DNA of 64,000 nt from Rhodobacter viridis (GTDB taxonomy: Bacteria; Pseudomonadota; Alphaproteobacteria; Rhodobacterales; Rhodobacteraceae), in contig NZ_QJTK01000001.1 in assembly GCF_003217355.1 (NCBI RefSeq), forward strand, positions 248,001 to 312,000, read 5' to 3'. The first letter of the stretch is position 1. The number at the start of each line of letters is the position of its first letter. Under the pieces are notes generated by a model. The model had not been told where the DNA came from. It was given only the letters and a program-made list of their open reading frames with translations, and made no database searches. Shown piece after piece: positions 1 through 7,154 of the stretch. The position numbers and the translations under genes were made by a program.

Positions 1-57
1 AGGCGCTGCCGGCGCGTCCACGGCGTCGGTGTCGGGCTCGTCATCTGCGTCGGTCAT
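1..57 (-). CDS. N-terminus of unidentified protein, cut by window edge
   Basis: An ATG at 57-55 opens a frame that runs off the left edge. The 19 visible residues are acidic and Ala/Pro rich (starting MTDADDEPDTDAVDA). An AGAAGG-type ribosome binding site lies about 8-10 bases upstream on the minus strand, which supports a real start. Too little is visible to assign a family. The acidic, disordered-looking N-terminus carries no signal peptide in the visible part. Confidence 0.5.
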   Translation of the reverse strand, partial: MTDADDEPDTDAVDAPAAP

Positions 58-410
58 CTGTCCTGCCTTCTTTTCGCTGCAGAGTATGCGTCGTGCCCGC
101 AGTTTGAAAGCCAATCATGGACAATTCAGGGCAAAGCCGGGGTTCTTTGCGACGCTCTGCGGGGCGTCGCGATGCTGCGCTGCCAAAATGTCGCAGCGAT
201 CGTTAACGGCGTATTGACCTATGTCAAAGTAGTTTCGCCCCCGAAGCCGCTAGAAACGGCCCATCAGGTTCCCGATCTCCCTGAAACGGCGCAAGCCAGC
301 GGAACCTGAACAAAGAACCCGGACGTTCTCCCTCGTCGGGTTCCAAATAACGCGCTGCGGGCCTCCCTCCCGCAGCGCTTTATTTTTGGCCCATCGCTTT
401 CGGGACGGGG
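58..410. other. Intergenic region with hairpins, no gene seen
   Basis: This 353-base gap separates the edge gene from the L,D-transpeptidase. I see two GC hairpins near its right end (316-343 and 352-378) and no frame with a convincing ribosome binding site. A 62-codon frame on the plus strand (29-217) overlaps the start of the edge gene and has no family resemblance, so it is not called. Confidence 0.5.
352..387. terminator. Rho-independent terminator hairpin
   Basis: A perfect 10-bp GC stem (352-361 with 369-378) with a 7-base loop is followed on the plus strand by TTTATTTTT. On the minus strand, where the L,D-transpeptidase ends at 411, the tail is only GTTATTTGG, so it would be a weaker terminator there. 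Confidence 0.6.
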
Positions 411-998
411 TCAGAGCACCTTCACCTGCGTGCCGACAGGGCAAAGCGGATAGAGCACCTCGACCTGCGCGTTGAAGAGCCCGATGCAGCCCGACGAGCT
501 TTTGCGGCCGATCTTGCGGGTGTCGTGGGTGCCGTGGATGATGTAGGCGGGCCAATCGAGATACATCGCCCGCGTGCCCAAGGGATTGTCCGGCCCCGGA
601 CCCATCGGATGCAGGCTCGGATCGGCGGCCATCATCGAGGCAGTGGGCGTCCAGCTTGGATTTTCGCGCTTGCGCACGATCTCGGTATAGCCGGTGCGGG
701 TCAGTTCCGGGCTTTTCGGCACCGAGGTCGGATAGACGCGGTAATCCGCCCCCTCGGCCGCCCAGTAATGCAGCGCCTTCGACACCGTGTCGGCGATCAG
801 CGTCACCCGGTCGAGCCGGTCGAAATGCTCGCGCCAGTCGATCGTGCGGAAGGCCGAGACATTGGCGCGCGTCGGCGGGGCCACGATCGCGGGCTGGGCG
901 GCCATCGGCACGTCCTGCGTGCCCGCCCGCAGAACCGACGGCGCGAACAGCGCGACGGCGCCGGAACCGATGAGCAGACGACGGGTGAGACGGGGCAT
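411..998 (-). CDS. Tat-exported L,D-transpeptidase (YkuD family)
   Basis: YkuD-family L,D-transpeptidases form 3-3 peptidoglycan cross-links or attach proteins to peptidoglycan in the periplasm, using a Cys nucleophile. The 195-residue product has a twin-arginine start (RR at 6-7), a hydrophobic stretch at about 8-24 and a cleavage-like Ala-rich site near 25. The catalytic region is at the C-terminus: HGTHD at about 155-159 and SSGC with Cys at about 171, a variant of the usual SHGC motif. An AGGAGG ribosome binding site sits about 6 bases before the ATG. It is monocistronic by appearance. Which cross-link or substrate it uses cannot be told from sequence. Confidence 0.88.
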   Translation of the reverse strand: MPRLTRRLLIGSGAVALFAPSVLRAGTQDVPMAAQPAIVAPPTRANVSAFRTIDWREHFDRLDRVTLIADTVSKALHYWAAEGADYRVYPTSVPKSPELTRTGYTEIVRKRENPSWTPTASMMAADPSLHPMGPGPDNPLGTRAMYLDWPAYIIHGTHDTRKIGRKSSSGCIGLFNAQVEVLYPLCPVGTQVKVL

Positions 999-1009
999 CC
1001 TTGCCTCCT

Positions 1010-1038
1010 GAATTATGAATATTGCAGATGCATAATTC
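1010..1038. promoter_or_regulatory. Inverted repeat upstream of L,D-transpeptidase
   Basis: GAATTAT (1010-1016) and ATAATTC (1032-1038) form perfect 7-base arms around a 15-base spacer, in an AT-rich patch just upstream of the L,D-transpeptidase start. It could be an operator. No regulator is known from the sequence. Confidence 0.35.
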
Positions 1039-1100
1039 GAAAAAGGCGGGGCGGGTTCCAGTCAATTCCTGTCACGAGCGAGTGAGAGGGGGACGAGATG

Positions 1101-1131
1101 AAAAAGGCCCCCCGGACGGGAGGCCGTTTTT
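1101..1131 (-). terminator. Terminator of infC
   Basis: On the minus strand a GC-rich stem (GGCC-type arms, 1106-1125) just after the infC stop codon is followed by TTTTT, the form of an intrinsic terminator. It is flanked on both sides by A/T runs, so it may work in both directions. Confidence 0.7.
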
Positions 1132-1150
1132 CGTGCCGAGATCGCAGCGC

Positions 1151-1690
1151 TTATTTCGGCGCGATCATCATCACCATCTGGCGGCCTTCAAGCTTCGGCA
1201 TCGATTCGACCTTGCCGGCATCGCCGACATCGCCCACGACCCGGTTCAGAAGTTCCATGCCAAGCTGCTGGTGCGCCATCTCGCGGCCGCGGAAGCGAAG
1301 GGTGACCTTCACCTTGTCGCCTTCCTCCAGGAATTTCATCACCGAGCGCATCTTGACCTCGTAGTCATGCGTATCGGTGCCCGGGCGGAACTTGATTTCC
1401 TTGATCTCGATGACCTTCTGCTTCTTGCGAGCTTCGGCCTCTTTCTTCTGCTGTTCGTATTTGAACTTGCCGAAGTCCATGATCTTGCAGACCGGCGGAA
1501 CGGCGGTCGGCGAGATTTCCACGAGGTCGAGCCCGGCCTCTTCGGCCATCTGCATCGCACGGGCGGGCGTGACCACGCCGACGTTCTCCCCATCCGCCCC
1601 GATCAGGCGGATTTCAGGCGCGCGGATGCGGTCGTTGATCCGGGGGCCGGTCTCGCGTTGCGGCGGGGCATTGTGCGGTCTGCGGGCTAT
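1151..1690 (-). CDS. infC: Translation initiation factor IF-3, probable ATA start
   Basis: IF-3 binds the 30S subunit, prevents premature 50S joining and proofreads the start codon. The first in-frame ATG-type start (1576) would give only 141 residues and lose part of the N-domain. Upstream of it the frame continues with the conserved IF-3 N-terminus ([19 protein letters not shown]), ahead of the segment reading [20 protein letters not shown]. The codon just before ARRPHN is ATA at 1690-1688, preceded by AAGGA about 8 bases upstream. That gives 179 residues, close to the usual 180. Rare start codons in infC are known and underlie its autoregulation. The exact start is inferred. The basic C-domain ends in MIAPK. 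Confidence 0.9.
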   Translation of the reverse strand: MARRPHNAPPQRETGPRINDRIRAPEIRLIGADGENVGVVTPARAMQMAEEAGLDLVEISPTAVPPVCKIMDFGKFKYEQQKKEAEARKKQKVIEIKEIKFRPGTDTHDYEVKMRSVMKFLEEGDKVKVTLRFRGREMAHQQLGMELLNRVVGDVGDAGKVESMPKLEGRQMVMMIAPK

Positions 1691-1846
1691 GGCTCTGATC
1701 CTTTTGTGGTGAGCGAATGGCGCGCAAAATAGGGGCAGGGGCCTTGTCTTTCAACCGGATTCCGCAGCCGTCTCGGCGGGAATCGGCTTGTGCTTCGAAA
1801 AAGGCGGCAATGCGACACGTTTCCTTATTCCCAAGTGCAGGCGATA

Positions 1847-1882
1847 GTTGGAATTGTTGATCGTTCCCATGAGAATCCCAAC
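1847..1882. promoter_or_regulatory. Imperfect inverted repeat before the Ala-rich gene
   Basis: GTTGGAATT (1847-1855) and AATCCCAAC (1874-1882) are complementary at 8 of 9 positions and lie directly upstream of the ribosome binding site of the gene at 1900. It could be an operator or a 5' leader hairpin; only its symmetry supports it. Confidence 0.25.
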
Positions 1883-1899
1883 ATGAAAAGGGGGGAAGA

Positions 1900-2949
1900 A
1901 TGACCGAAGTGAAATGGAAAGACCTGCCGCAAAATGCCAAGGCGACGCTTGGCATTATCGGCGGGGGGATCCTGCTGGCCCTGATCCTTGGCCTGATGTC
2001 GCCGGGTCGCACCGTGGTCACCGTGCCCGTTGACGAACTGCCGCCGGGTGTTCCGGCGACCCCGGCCGCCGCGGCTCCGGCTCCGGCCGCTGAAGCTGCT
2101 GATCCGGCCGCTGAAGCTGCTGCTCCGGCCGCTGAAGCCGCTGCCCCGGCCGCTGAAGCTGCTGCTCCGGCCGCTGAAGCTGCCGCTCCGGCCGCTGAAG
2201 CTGCCGCTCCGGCCGCTGAAGTTGCCGCTCCGGCCGCTGAAGCTGCTGCTCCTGCCGCTGAAGCCGCCGCTCCGGCTGCTGAAGCCGCTGCTCCGGCCGC
2301 TGAAGCCGCCGCCCCGGCCGCTGAAGCTGCTGCTCCGGCTGCTGAAGCTGCTGCCCCGGCTGCTGAAGCCGCTGCCCCGGCCGCGGAAGCCGCCGCCCCG
2401 GCCGCGGAAGCCGCTGCCCCGGCCGCTGAAGCCGCTGCTCCGGCTGCTGAAGCTGCCGCTCCGGCCGCTGAAGCCGCTGCCCCGGCCGCTGAAGCCGCTG
2501 CCCCGGCTGCTGAAGCCGCTGCCCCGGCCGCTGAAGCCGCTGCCCCGGCCGCTGAAGCCGCTGCTCCGGCCGCTGAAGCCGCTGCTCCCGCCGCTGAAGC
2601 CGCTGCCCCGGCTGCTGAAGCTGCTGCTCCGGCCGCTGAAGCCGCCGCTCCGGCCGCTGAAGCTGCCGCTCCGGCCGCTGAAGCCGCTGCCCCGGCCGCT
2701 GAAGCCGCTGCTCCGGCCGCTGAAGCCGCTGCTCCGGCTGCTGAAGCTGCCGCTCCGGCTGCTGAAGCTGCTGCCCCGGCCGCTGAGGCCGCTGCCCCGG
2801 CCGCTGAAGCTGCTCCGGTTGCCGAAGCTGCTCCGGTTGACCCGGTCGCCGCTGCGCTCGCCGCTGCCGAAGCTGCCAAGGTTGCCGCTGCTGCCGCCAC
2901 TGCTGCCGCTGCCGCTGCCGAAGCCGCCGCTGCCGCCGTCGCGAAATAA
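1900..2949 (+). CDS. Membrane-anchored protein with 35 Ala/Pro/Glu heptapeptide repeats
   Basis: No family is recognised. The 349-residue product has a short polar N-terminus, one membrane segment at about 17-33, a Pro/Val-rich linker to about 58, then 35 tandem PAAEAA(A/D) heptapeptides (about residues 62-306) and an Ala-rich tail ending VAK. The likely topology is a single inner-membrane anchor with a very long, acidic, extended periplasmic rod, resembling in style the Ala-rich domains of TolA or TonB-like proteins but without their C-terminal domains. A GGGGGAAG ribosome binding site precedes the ATG and a strong terminator follows. All reading frames are open across the repeat because its unit is 21 bases; only this one has an anchor, a ribosome binding site and a conserved peptide unit. 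Confidence 0.8.
   Translation: MTEVKWKDLPQNAKATLGIIGGGILLALILGLMSPGRTVVTVPVDELPPGVPATPAAAAPAPAAEAADPAAEAAAPAAEAAAPAAEAAAPAAEAAAPAAEAAAPAAEVAAPAAEAAAPAAEAAAPAAEAAAPAAEAAAPAAEAAAPAAEAAAPAAEAAAPAAEAAAPAAEAAAPAAEAAAPAAEAAAPAAEAAAPAAEAAAPAAEAAAPAAEAAAPAAEAAAPAAEAAAPAAEAAAPAAEAAAPAAEAAAPAAEAAAPAAEAAAPAAEAAAPAAEAAAPAAEAAAPAAEAAAPAAEAAAPAAEAAPVAEAAPVDPVAAALAAAEAAKVAAAAATAAAAAAEAAAAAVAK
2083..2817 (+). repeat. 35 tandem 21-bp repeats coding PAAEAAA
   Basis: The proline codon recurs every 21 bases from 2083 to 2797, giving 35 units. Differences between units are almost all synonymous (GCT/GCC, CCG/CCC-type changes); the first unit has Asp and one early unit has Val in place of Ala. The repeat number is likely to vary between strains by slippage or recombination. 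Confidence 0.9.
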
Positions 2950-2971
2950 GCGCCACGCGCTTGACCTCGGA

Positions 2972-3002
2972 AACGCCGCCCTTCGGGGCGGCGTTTTCTT
3001 TT
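2972..3002 (+). terminator. Terminator of the Ala-rich gene
   Basis: A 10-bp stem (2972-2981 with 2986-2995) capped by a TTCG tetraloop is followed by TTCTTTT. It lies 23 bases after the stop codon. Confidence 0.85.
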
Positions 3003-3020
3003 GCCCCGCCCGAACCCGGC

Positions 3021-3052
3021 CAAAGAAAAAGGCCGCCCCGAGAGGGACGGCC
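3021..3052 (-). terminator. Terminator of fpr
   Basis: On the minus strand a GGCCG-type stem (3031-3052, one mismatch) is followed by TTTTTCTTT. It lies just downstream of the fpr stop codon and faces the terminator of the convergent gene. Confidence 0.75.
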
Positions 3053-3074
3053 CGTTTCGATCCTGTCGTCAGGC

Positions 3075-3887
3075 TCAGATGCCTTCGCCGACGAAGGCCT
3101 TTTCCACAACGAATTCGCGCGGCTCGGAATTGGCGCCTTCGCGCAGGCCGTAGCTTTCCAGAACCTTCATCACGTCGACGTTGAAGGCGAGCGAGCCGCA
3201 GACCATCGCGCGGTCGGTTTCCGGGTTCATCGGCGTGATGCCCAGATCTTCGAACACCTTGCCCGAGGCGAGGTTGTCGGTGATCCGGCCCATGTGATGG
3301 AAATCTTCCCGCGTGGTGGTCGGGTAGTATTTCAGCTTGCCCTCGACCATCTCGCCGATCAGCGGGTCATCTTGCAGCGCCTCGACCAGTTGGCGGCCGT
3401 ATTCCAGCTCGGCCACGGTGCGGCAGGTGTGCATCATGATGACTTCATCGAATTTCTCGTAGGCCTCGGGCTCGCGCATCAGCGAGGCGAAGGGCGCAAT
3501 GCCGGTGCCGGTGGCCAGGAACCACAGCCGCTTGCCCGGAAGCAGCGCGTCGATGACGAGCGTACCGACGGGTTTCGGGCGCAAGATGATCTGCTCGCCC
3601 ACCTGGATGTGCTGCAGACGCGAGGTCAGCGGGCCATCCGGCACCTTGATCGAGTAGAATTCGAGTTCCTCGTCCCAGGCGGGCGAGGCGATCGAATAGG
3701 CACGCATGATCGGCTTGCCGTTGTCGTCCAGAAGCCCGATCATCACGAACTCGCCCGAGCGGAAGCGCAGCGTCTGCGGACGCGTCACGCGGAACGAAAA
3801 CAGCGTGTCGGTCCAGTGCCGGACAGAGGTCACCGTCTGCGCATCGGGCAGGACTTTCGCGGGGGCAATCGGGGTGGTCTCGTTCAC
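3075..3887 (-). CDS. fpr: Ferredoxin/flavodoxin-NADP+ reductase
   Basis: This FAD enzyme transfers electrons between NADPH and ferredoxin or flavodoxin. In Rhodobacter capsulatus the homologue has been linked to oxidative-stress defence and nitrogen metabolism. The FAD site is visible as RAYS at about 62-65 and the NADP nucleotide motif as GTGIAPF at about 127-133; a CGS motif near the C-terminus (in MVCGSLAF) is typical. I chose the GTG at 3887 (270 residues) because the conserved part starts right after it; the frame extends to an ATG at 3980, but those 31 residues look unlike the family. It is monocistronic, with its own terminator. Confidence 0.92.
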   Translation of the reverse strand: MNETTPIAPAKVLPDAQTVTSVRHWTDTLFSFRVTRPQTLRFRSGEFVMIGLLDDNGKPIMRAYSIASPAWDEELEFYSIKVPDGPLTSRLQHIQVGEQIILRPKPVGTLVIDALLPGKRLWFLATGTGIAPFASLMREPEAYEKFDEVIMMHTCRTVAELEYGRQLVEALQDDPLIGEMVEGKLKYYPTTTREDFHHMGRITDNLASGKVFEDLGITPMNPETDRAMVCGSLAFNVDVMKVLESYGLREGANSEPREFVVEKAFVGEGI

Positions 3888-4042
3888 GGTCGTCTCGTCT
3901 TTGAGGCCCGAAGGGGCGATGAAGAAGCGCCGCACCGGCGCGAAGGCGGCGCGGCAGGAAACATGTGCCGCAATTACCACAAAAGGCGGCGGCGTGCCAT
4001 GACTATGGGCAAATGCCCCCTGCGACCTTTCGCGTCAAGCGA

Positions 4043-4429
4043 TCACGCTGTCGCAACCGAGCCGAAGAGGCGTGCGCGATAGTCATGCGCCTGCCAGTCT
4101 GCGCGGGCGAGCCATTGCGCCTCGCCCTGACGCGCGGCCAGATCATCGGGGATTTCCACCTCGTCAAAGCCAGACCGCCGCGCCATGCCGTATTGATCGG
4201 CGATGAGCGGCCCGGTGGCGCGCAGACGGCCGGTATAGCCCGCATCGCGGATCAGGCGACCAAGGGTGAAACCGCGGCCATCCGAGAAGCTCGGGAACAG
4301 CACCTTCACCAGCGCGGCCCCCGCGACCAGATCGGCCAGCGCCTCGGGGGCGGTGGTCGGGGGGATCTCGATCGCCACCCCGGTGAAATCCTCGGGCGCA
4401 AAGCCCGTGTCGCGCACGATCACACTCAT
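4043..4429 (-). CDS. DUF934 protein of the sulfate assimilation operon
   Basis: DUF934 proteins of about 130-160 residues are encoded beside sulfite reductase and APS/PAPS reductase in many alphaproteobacteria; the biochemical role is not established. The 128-residue product has the family pattern of a basic-hydrophobic middle (GRGFTLGRLIRD at about 51-62) and the ATGPLIADQ segment at about 71-79. The start codon overlaps the cysH stop as ATGA, so translation is coupled. It is the last gene of the five-gene operon. Function in sulfite reduction is inferred from context only. Confidence 0.85.
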   Translation of the reverse strand: MSVIVRDTGFAPEDFTGVAIEIPPTTAPEALADLVAGAALVKVLFPSFSDGRGFTLGRLIRDAGYTGRLRATGPLIADQYGMARRSGFDEVEIPDDLAARQGEAQWLARADWQAHDYRARLFGSVATA

Positions 4430-5196
4430 GCCACCTTGTCCTTGTCGCTGCTGTCGGCGGTTTCCTCGGCTTCGGCCGGTTTGACCCGCACCATCTTGCC
4501 GCCGATGAAGTGGATGCCGCATTCGGTCTTTTGCGAGCCGCGCCAACGGCCTGCGCGCGGGTCTTCGCCCGGTTTCACCGGCGAGGTGCAGGGCGCGCAG
4601 CCGATCGACGGGTAGCCCTTGGCCACCAGAGGATGCCGCGGCAGGCGGTTTTGCACCATGTATTCTTCCAGATCCTCGCGGCCCCAATGCGCCAGCGGAT
4701 TGATCTTCATCCGCGTGGGCGTTTCGACTTCGAAGAAGTCGATATCGGCGCGGGTCGAGCCCTGATAGCGCTTGCGCCCGGTGATCCAGGCGTCAAAGCC
4801 CGAAAGCGCGGCTTCCAGCGGCACCGTCTTGCGCAAATTGCAGCAGGCGTCGGTGTTGAACTGATGCAGCGTGCCATCGGGGTCGTCGATCGCGAGCGCG
4901 GCTTTCGTCGCACGGATGGTGCGGATCTCCGACAGGCCGAGCTTCGAGGCGACCTCCTGCTGATAGGCCAGCGTCTCGGGGAAAAGCATCATCGTGTCGA
5001 CGAAAAGCACCGGCGTCGCCGGGGCGATCAGCGAGACCATGTGCAACAGCACGACCGATTCTGCGCCGAACGAGCTCACCATCGCGACGCGCCCGGTGTC
5101 GGGATCGGCCAAGGCCTTCTCCATCACCGAGATGGCGGCATGGTGGCGGTAGCGCTCGTTCAGCCCCGCAACGCGGGGGCCGATGTCAGGCAGCAT
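4426..5196 (-). CDS. cysH: APS/PAPS reductase, 4Fe-4S type
   Basis: The enzyme reduces adenylylated sulfate to sulfite using thioredoxin-type electrons. The 256-residue product has the P-loop-like SSFGAES at about 41-47, a CC pair at about 118-119, CAPC at about 200-203 and the catalytic ECGIH at about 225-229. The CC...CxxC set is the 4Fe-4S cluster signature of APS-type reductases, so APS may be the substrate rather than PAPS. The ATG at 5196 is chosen because GGAG lies 9 bases before it; an in-frame ATG at 5211 has no such site. It overlaps the sulfite reductase gene by 11 bases. Confidence 0.93.
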   Translation of the reverse strand: MLPDIGPRVAGLNERYRHHAAISVMEKALADPDTGRVAMVSSFGAESVVLLHMVSLIAPATPVLFVDTMMLFPETLAYQQEVASKLGLSEIRTIRATKAALAIDDPDGTLHQFNTDACCNLRKTVPLEAALSGFDAWITGRKRYQGSTRADIDFFEVETPTRMKINPLAHWGREDLEEYMVQNRLPRHPLVAKGYPSIGCAPCTSPVKPGEDPRAGRWRGSQKTECGIHFIGGKMVRVKPAEAEETADSSDKDKVA

Positions 5197-6847
5197 CTTG
5201 GGCCTCTCCATATAGCGCCAGGCGGAAGGGCTCGCGGCCAAGCCGGTGGAGCGCCGCAAGGAAGGTTTCGTCCGCCGAAAGCCTTTGCGCCAGATAGGCG
5301 CGCACCAGCCGTTCGATCGCGGGCACGACGGCGTCATAGGCAAAGCCCGGCCCCATCTTTTCGCCGATCGAGGCCTCGGGCCCTTCCGAGCCGCCAAGGG
5401 TGATCTGGTAGTTTTCCGCCCCGGCGCGGTCGAGACCAAGGATGCCGATCGCGCCCAGATGGTGATGGCCGCAGGCGTTGATGCAGCCCGAGATCTTCAG
5501 CGGCAACGGGCCGATCTCTTCGACCAGACCCAGGGTCTCGAAATGCTGCGCGATCTCTTGTGCGAGCGGGATCGAGCGCGCGGTGGCCAGTGCGCAGTAA
5601 TCCATGCCCGGACAGGCGATCATGTCGGAGATCAGCCCGATATTCGCTGCGGCGAGACCAACCTTGATCAGCGCCGCATGCAGTGCGGGCAGATCGGCGC
5701 GGGCGACATGGGGCAGGACGATGTTCTGCATGTGGCTGATGCGCAATTCGCCATAACCGTAAAGGTCGGCAAGGTCGGCCACCGTGCGCATCTGGTCGGC
5801 CGAGACATCGCCCGGTTCTTCGCCCGGGGTCTTGACCGAGATCGTCACCACCGCATGATCGGTGGCCTTGTGATCGGTGACCGAGTGCTTCGCCCAAGCC
5901 GCGAAGAGCGGATCGGCCGCCAGCGTCGCGGCATAGGGGGCCGGGTCTTTCGACACCAGATCGGGCAAAGCGAAATGCGGGGTGATCTCGGCCAGAAGCG
6001 CCTGATCGGCGCCGCTGAACTGCGGCTTGATGCGGGCGAATTCCTGCTCGACCAGATCGCGGAAGGGCTCGATCCCGGTCTCGAAGACGGTGATCTTGAT
6101 GCGCGCCTTGTATTTGTTGTCGCGCCGCCCGATCAGGTTGTAGGCGGCAAGGATCGCTTCCAGATAGGGCAGCAGATCGGCCTTGGGAAGGAAGTCCCGC
6201 AGCTCGGGCGCCAGCATCGGCGTGCGGCCAAGCCCGCCGCCGACCAGCACGCGGAAGCCGGTCTCGCCATGACGGCGGATCAGTTGCAGACCCACGTCAT
6301 GGGCGCGGATCGCGGCGCGGTCGTCGGGGCTGCCAGTGATCGCGATCTTGAACTTGCGCGGCAGGAACTGGAATTCGGCGTGATCCGAGGACCATTGCCG
6401 GATGAGCTCGGCATAGGGGCGGGGGTCTTCGATCTCGTCGGCGGCGGCGCCGGCAAAGGCGTCGGTCGTCACGTTGCGGATGCAGTTGCCCGAGGTCTGG
6501 ATCGCATGCAGCCCGTCCTCGGCCAACCGTTCCAGAATGTCGGGCGTGTCGGTCAGCTTGATCCAGTTGAACTGGATGTTCTGGCGCGTGGTGAAATGGC
6601 CGTAGCCGCGGTCAAAGCGCTCGGCCACATCGGCGAGCGCCCGCATCTGGTTCGACGAGAGCGTGCCATAAGGGATCGCCACGCGCAGCATGTAGGCGTG
6701 CAGCTGCAGGTAAAGCCCGTTCATCAGCCGCAGCGGGCGAAATTCGTCTTCGGTCAGACTGCCGTCGAGCCGTCGCGCCACCTGATCGCGAAACTGCGCC
6801 ACGCGGTTGCGGACGAAGGCTTCGTCGAAGTCGGAGTATTCATACAT
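5186..6847 (-). CDS. cysI: Assimilatory sulfite reductase hemoprotein
   Basis: This siroheme/4Fe-4S enzyme reduces sulfite to sulfide. The 553-residue protein has the two-fold ferredoxin-like half and siroheme repeats; the cluster/siroheme cysteines are Cys412 and Cys418 (CPGMDYC) and Cys455 and Cys459 (SGCINACG). Basic siroheme-contact residues appear in the TTRQN motif at about 86-90. Family members include nitrite reductases, but the neighbours (cysH, SUMT, DUF2849) indicate sulfite. It overlaps DUF2849 by 8 bases. No NADPH-flavoprotein partner (CysJ) is near, so a ferredoxin-type donor is likely, which is inference. Confidence 0.9.
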   Translation of the reverse strand: MYEYSDFDEAFVRNRVAQFRDQVARRLDGSLTEDEFRPLRLMNGLYLQLHAYMLRVAIPYGTLSSNQMRALADVAERFDRGYGHFTTRQNIQFNWIKLTDTPDILERLAEDGLHAIQTSGNCIRNVTTDAFAGAAADEIEDPRPYAELIRQWSSDHAEFQFLPRKFKIAITGSPDDRAAIRAHDVGLQLIRRHGETGFRVLVGGGLGRTPMLAPELRDFLPKADLLPYLEAILAAYNLIGRRDNKYKARIKITVFETGIEPFRDLVEQEFARIKPQFSGADQALLAEITPHFALPDLVSKDPAPYAATLAADPLFAAWAKHSVTDHKATDHAVVTISVKTPGEEPGDVSADQMRTVADLADLYGYGELRISHMQNIVLPHVARADLPALHAALIKVGLAAANIGLISDMIACPGMDYCALATARSIPLAQEIAQHFETLGLVEEIGPLPLKISGCINACGHHHLGAIGILGLDRAGAENYQITLGGSEGPEASIGEKMGPGFAYDAVVPAIERLVRAYLAQRLSADETFLAALHRLGREPFRLALYGEAQDAA

Positions 6848-7154
6848 GTGCGGCTTCCTTGGCGGCGGCTTCTTTCGTCGGGCGGATCGAGGGGCCCTTG
6901 GCGCGGAACTGCTCGCGCAGGGCGACCGGAACCGGGCCCTGCGGTCCGGGCGTCACATCGACCAGATAGACGCCCACCGCAACCGTCTTGTGACCCATCG
7001 CGGTGAGCAGGCGCAGCTGCGCCTCGGCCTCGTCGGTCAGGACCTCGGCTTCGGCAATGTCGCGCACCCAGTCTTCGGCGGCCGAGAAATAGACGACGTG
7101 ACCGGCGCGCAGATCATTGGCGCTGACGACTTTGGGAACGAAGGAACGACTCAT
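6840..7154 (-). CDS. DUF2849 protein
   Basis: The 104-residue product matches in style the DUF2849 family, small proteins encoded just upstream of sulfite reductase in alphaproteobacteria. The visible pattern is an N-terminal VVSANDLRAGHVVYF segment, a WV.D..EAEV core and a VGVYLVDV strand. Its role is unknown; it may help the reductase or siroheme delivery. The start overlaps the stop of the SUMT gene as ATGA, and its end overlaps the sulfite reductase start. Confidence 0.85.
   Translation of the reverse strand: MSRSFVPKVVSANDLRAGHVVYFSAAEDWVRDIAEAEVLTDEAEAQLRLLTAMGHKTVAVGVYLVDVTPGPQGPVPVALREQFRAKGPSIRPTKEAAAKEAAHV

Noticed and set aside
2083-2817. Possible CRISPR-like or satellite array
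   Set aside because: The units are contiguous 21-mers without spacers and encode a conserved heptapeptide in one frame.
1614-3109. Long open frames antisense and out of frame to the Ala-rich gene
   Set aside because: The 21-base repeat keeps every frame open; these frames lack a ribosome binding site and give Arg/Gln/Leu/Pro-rich artefact proteins.
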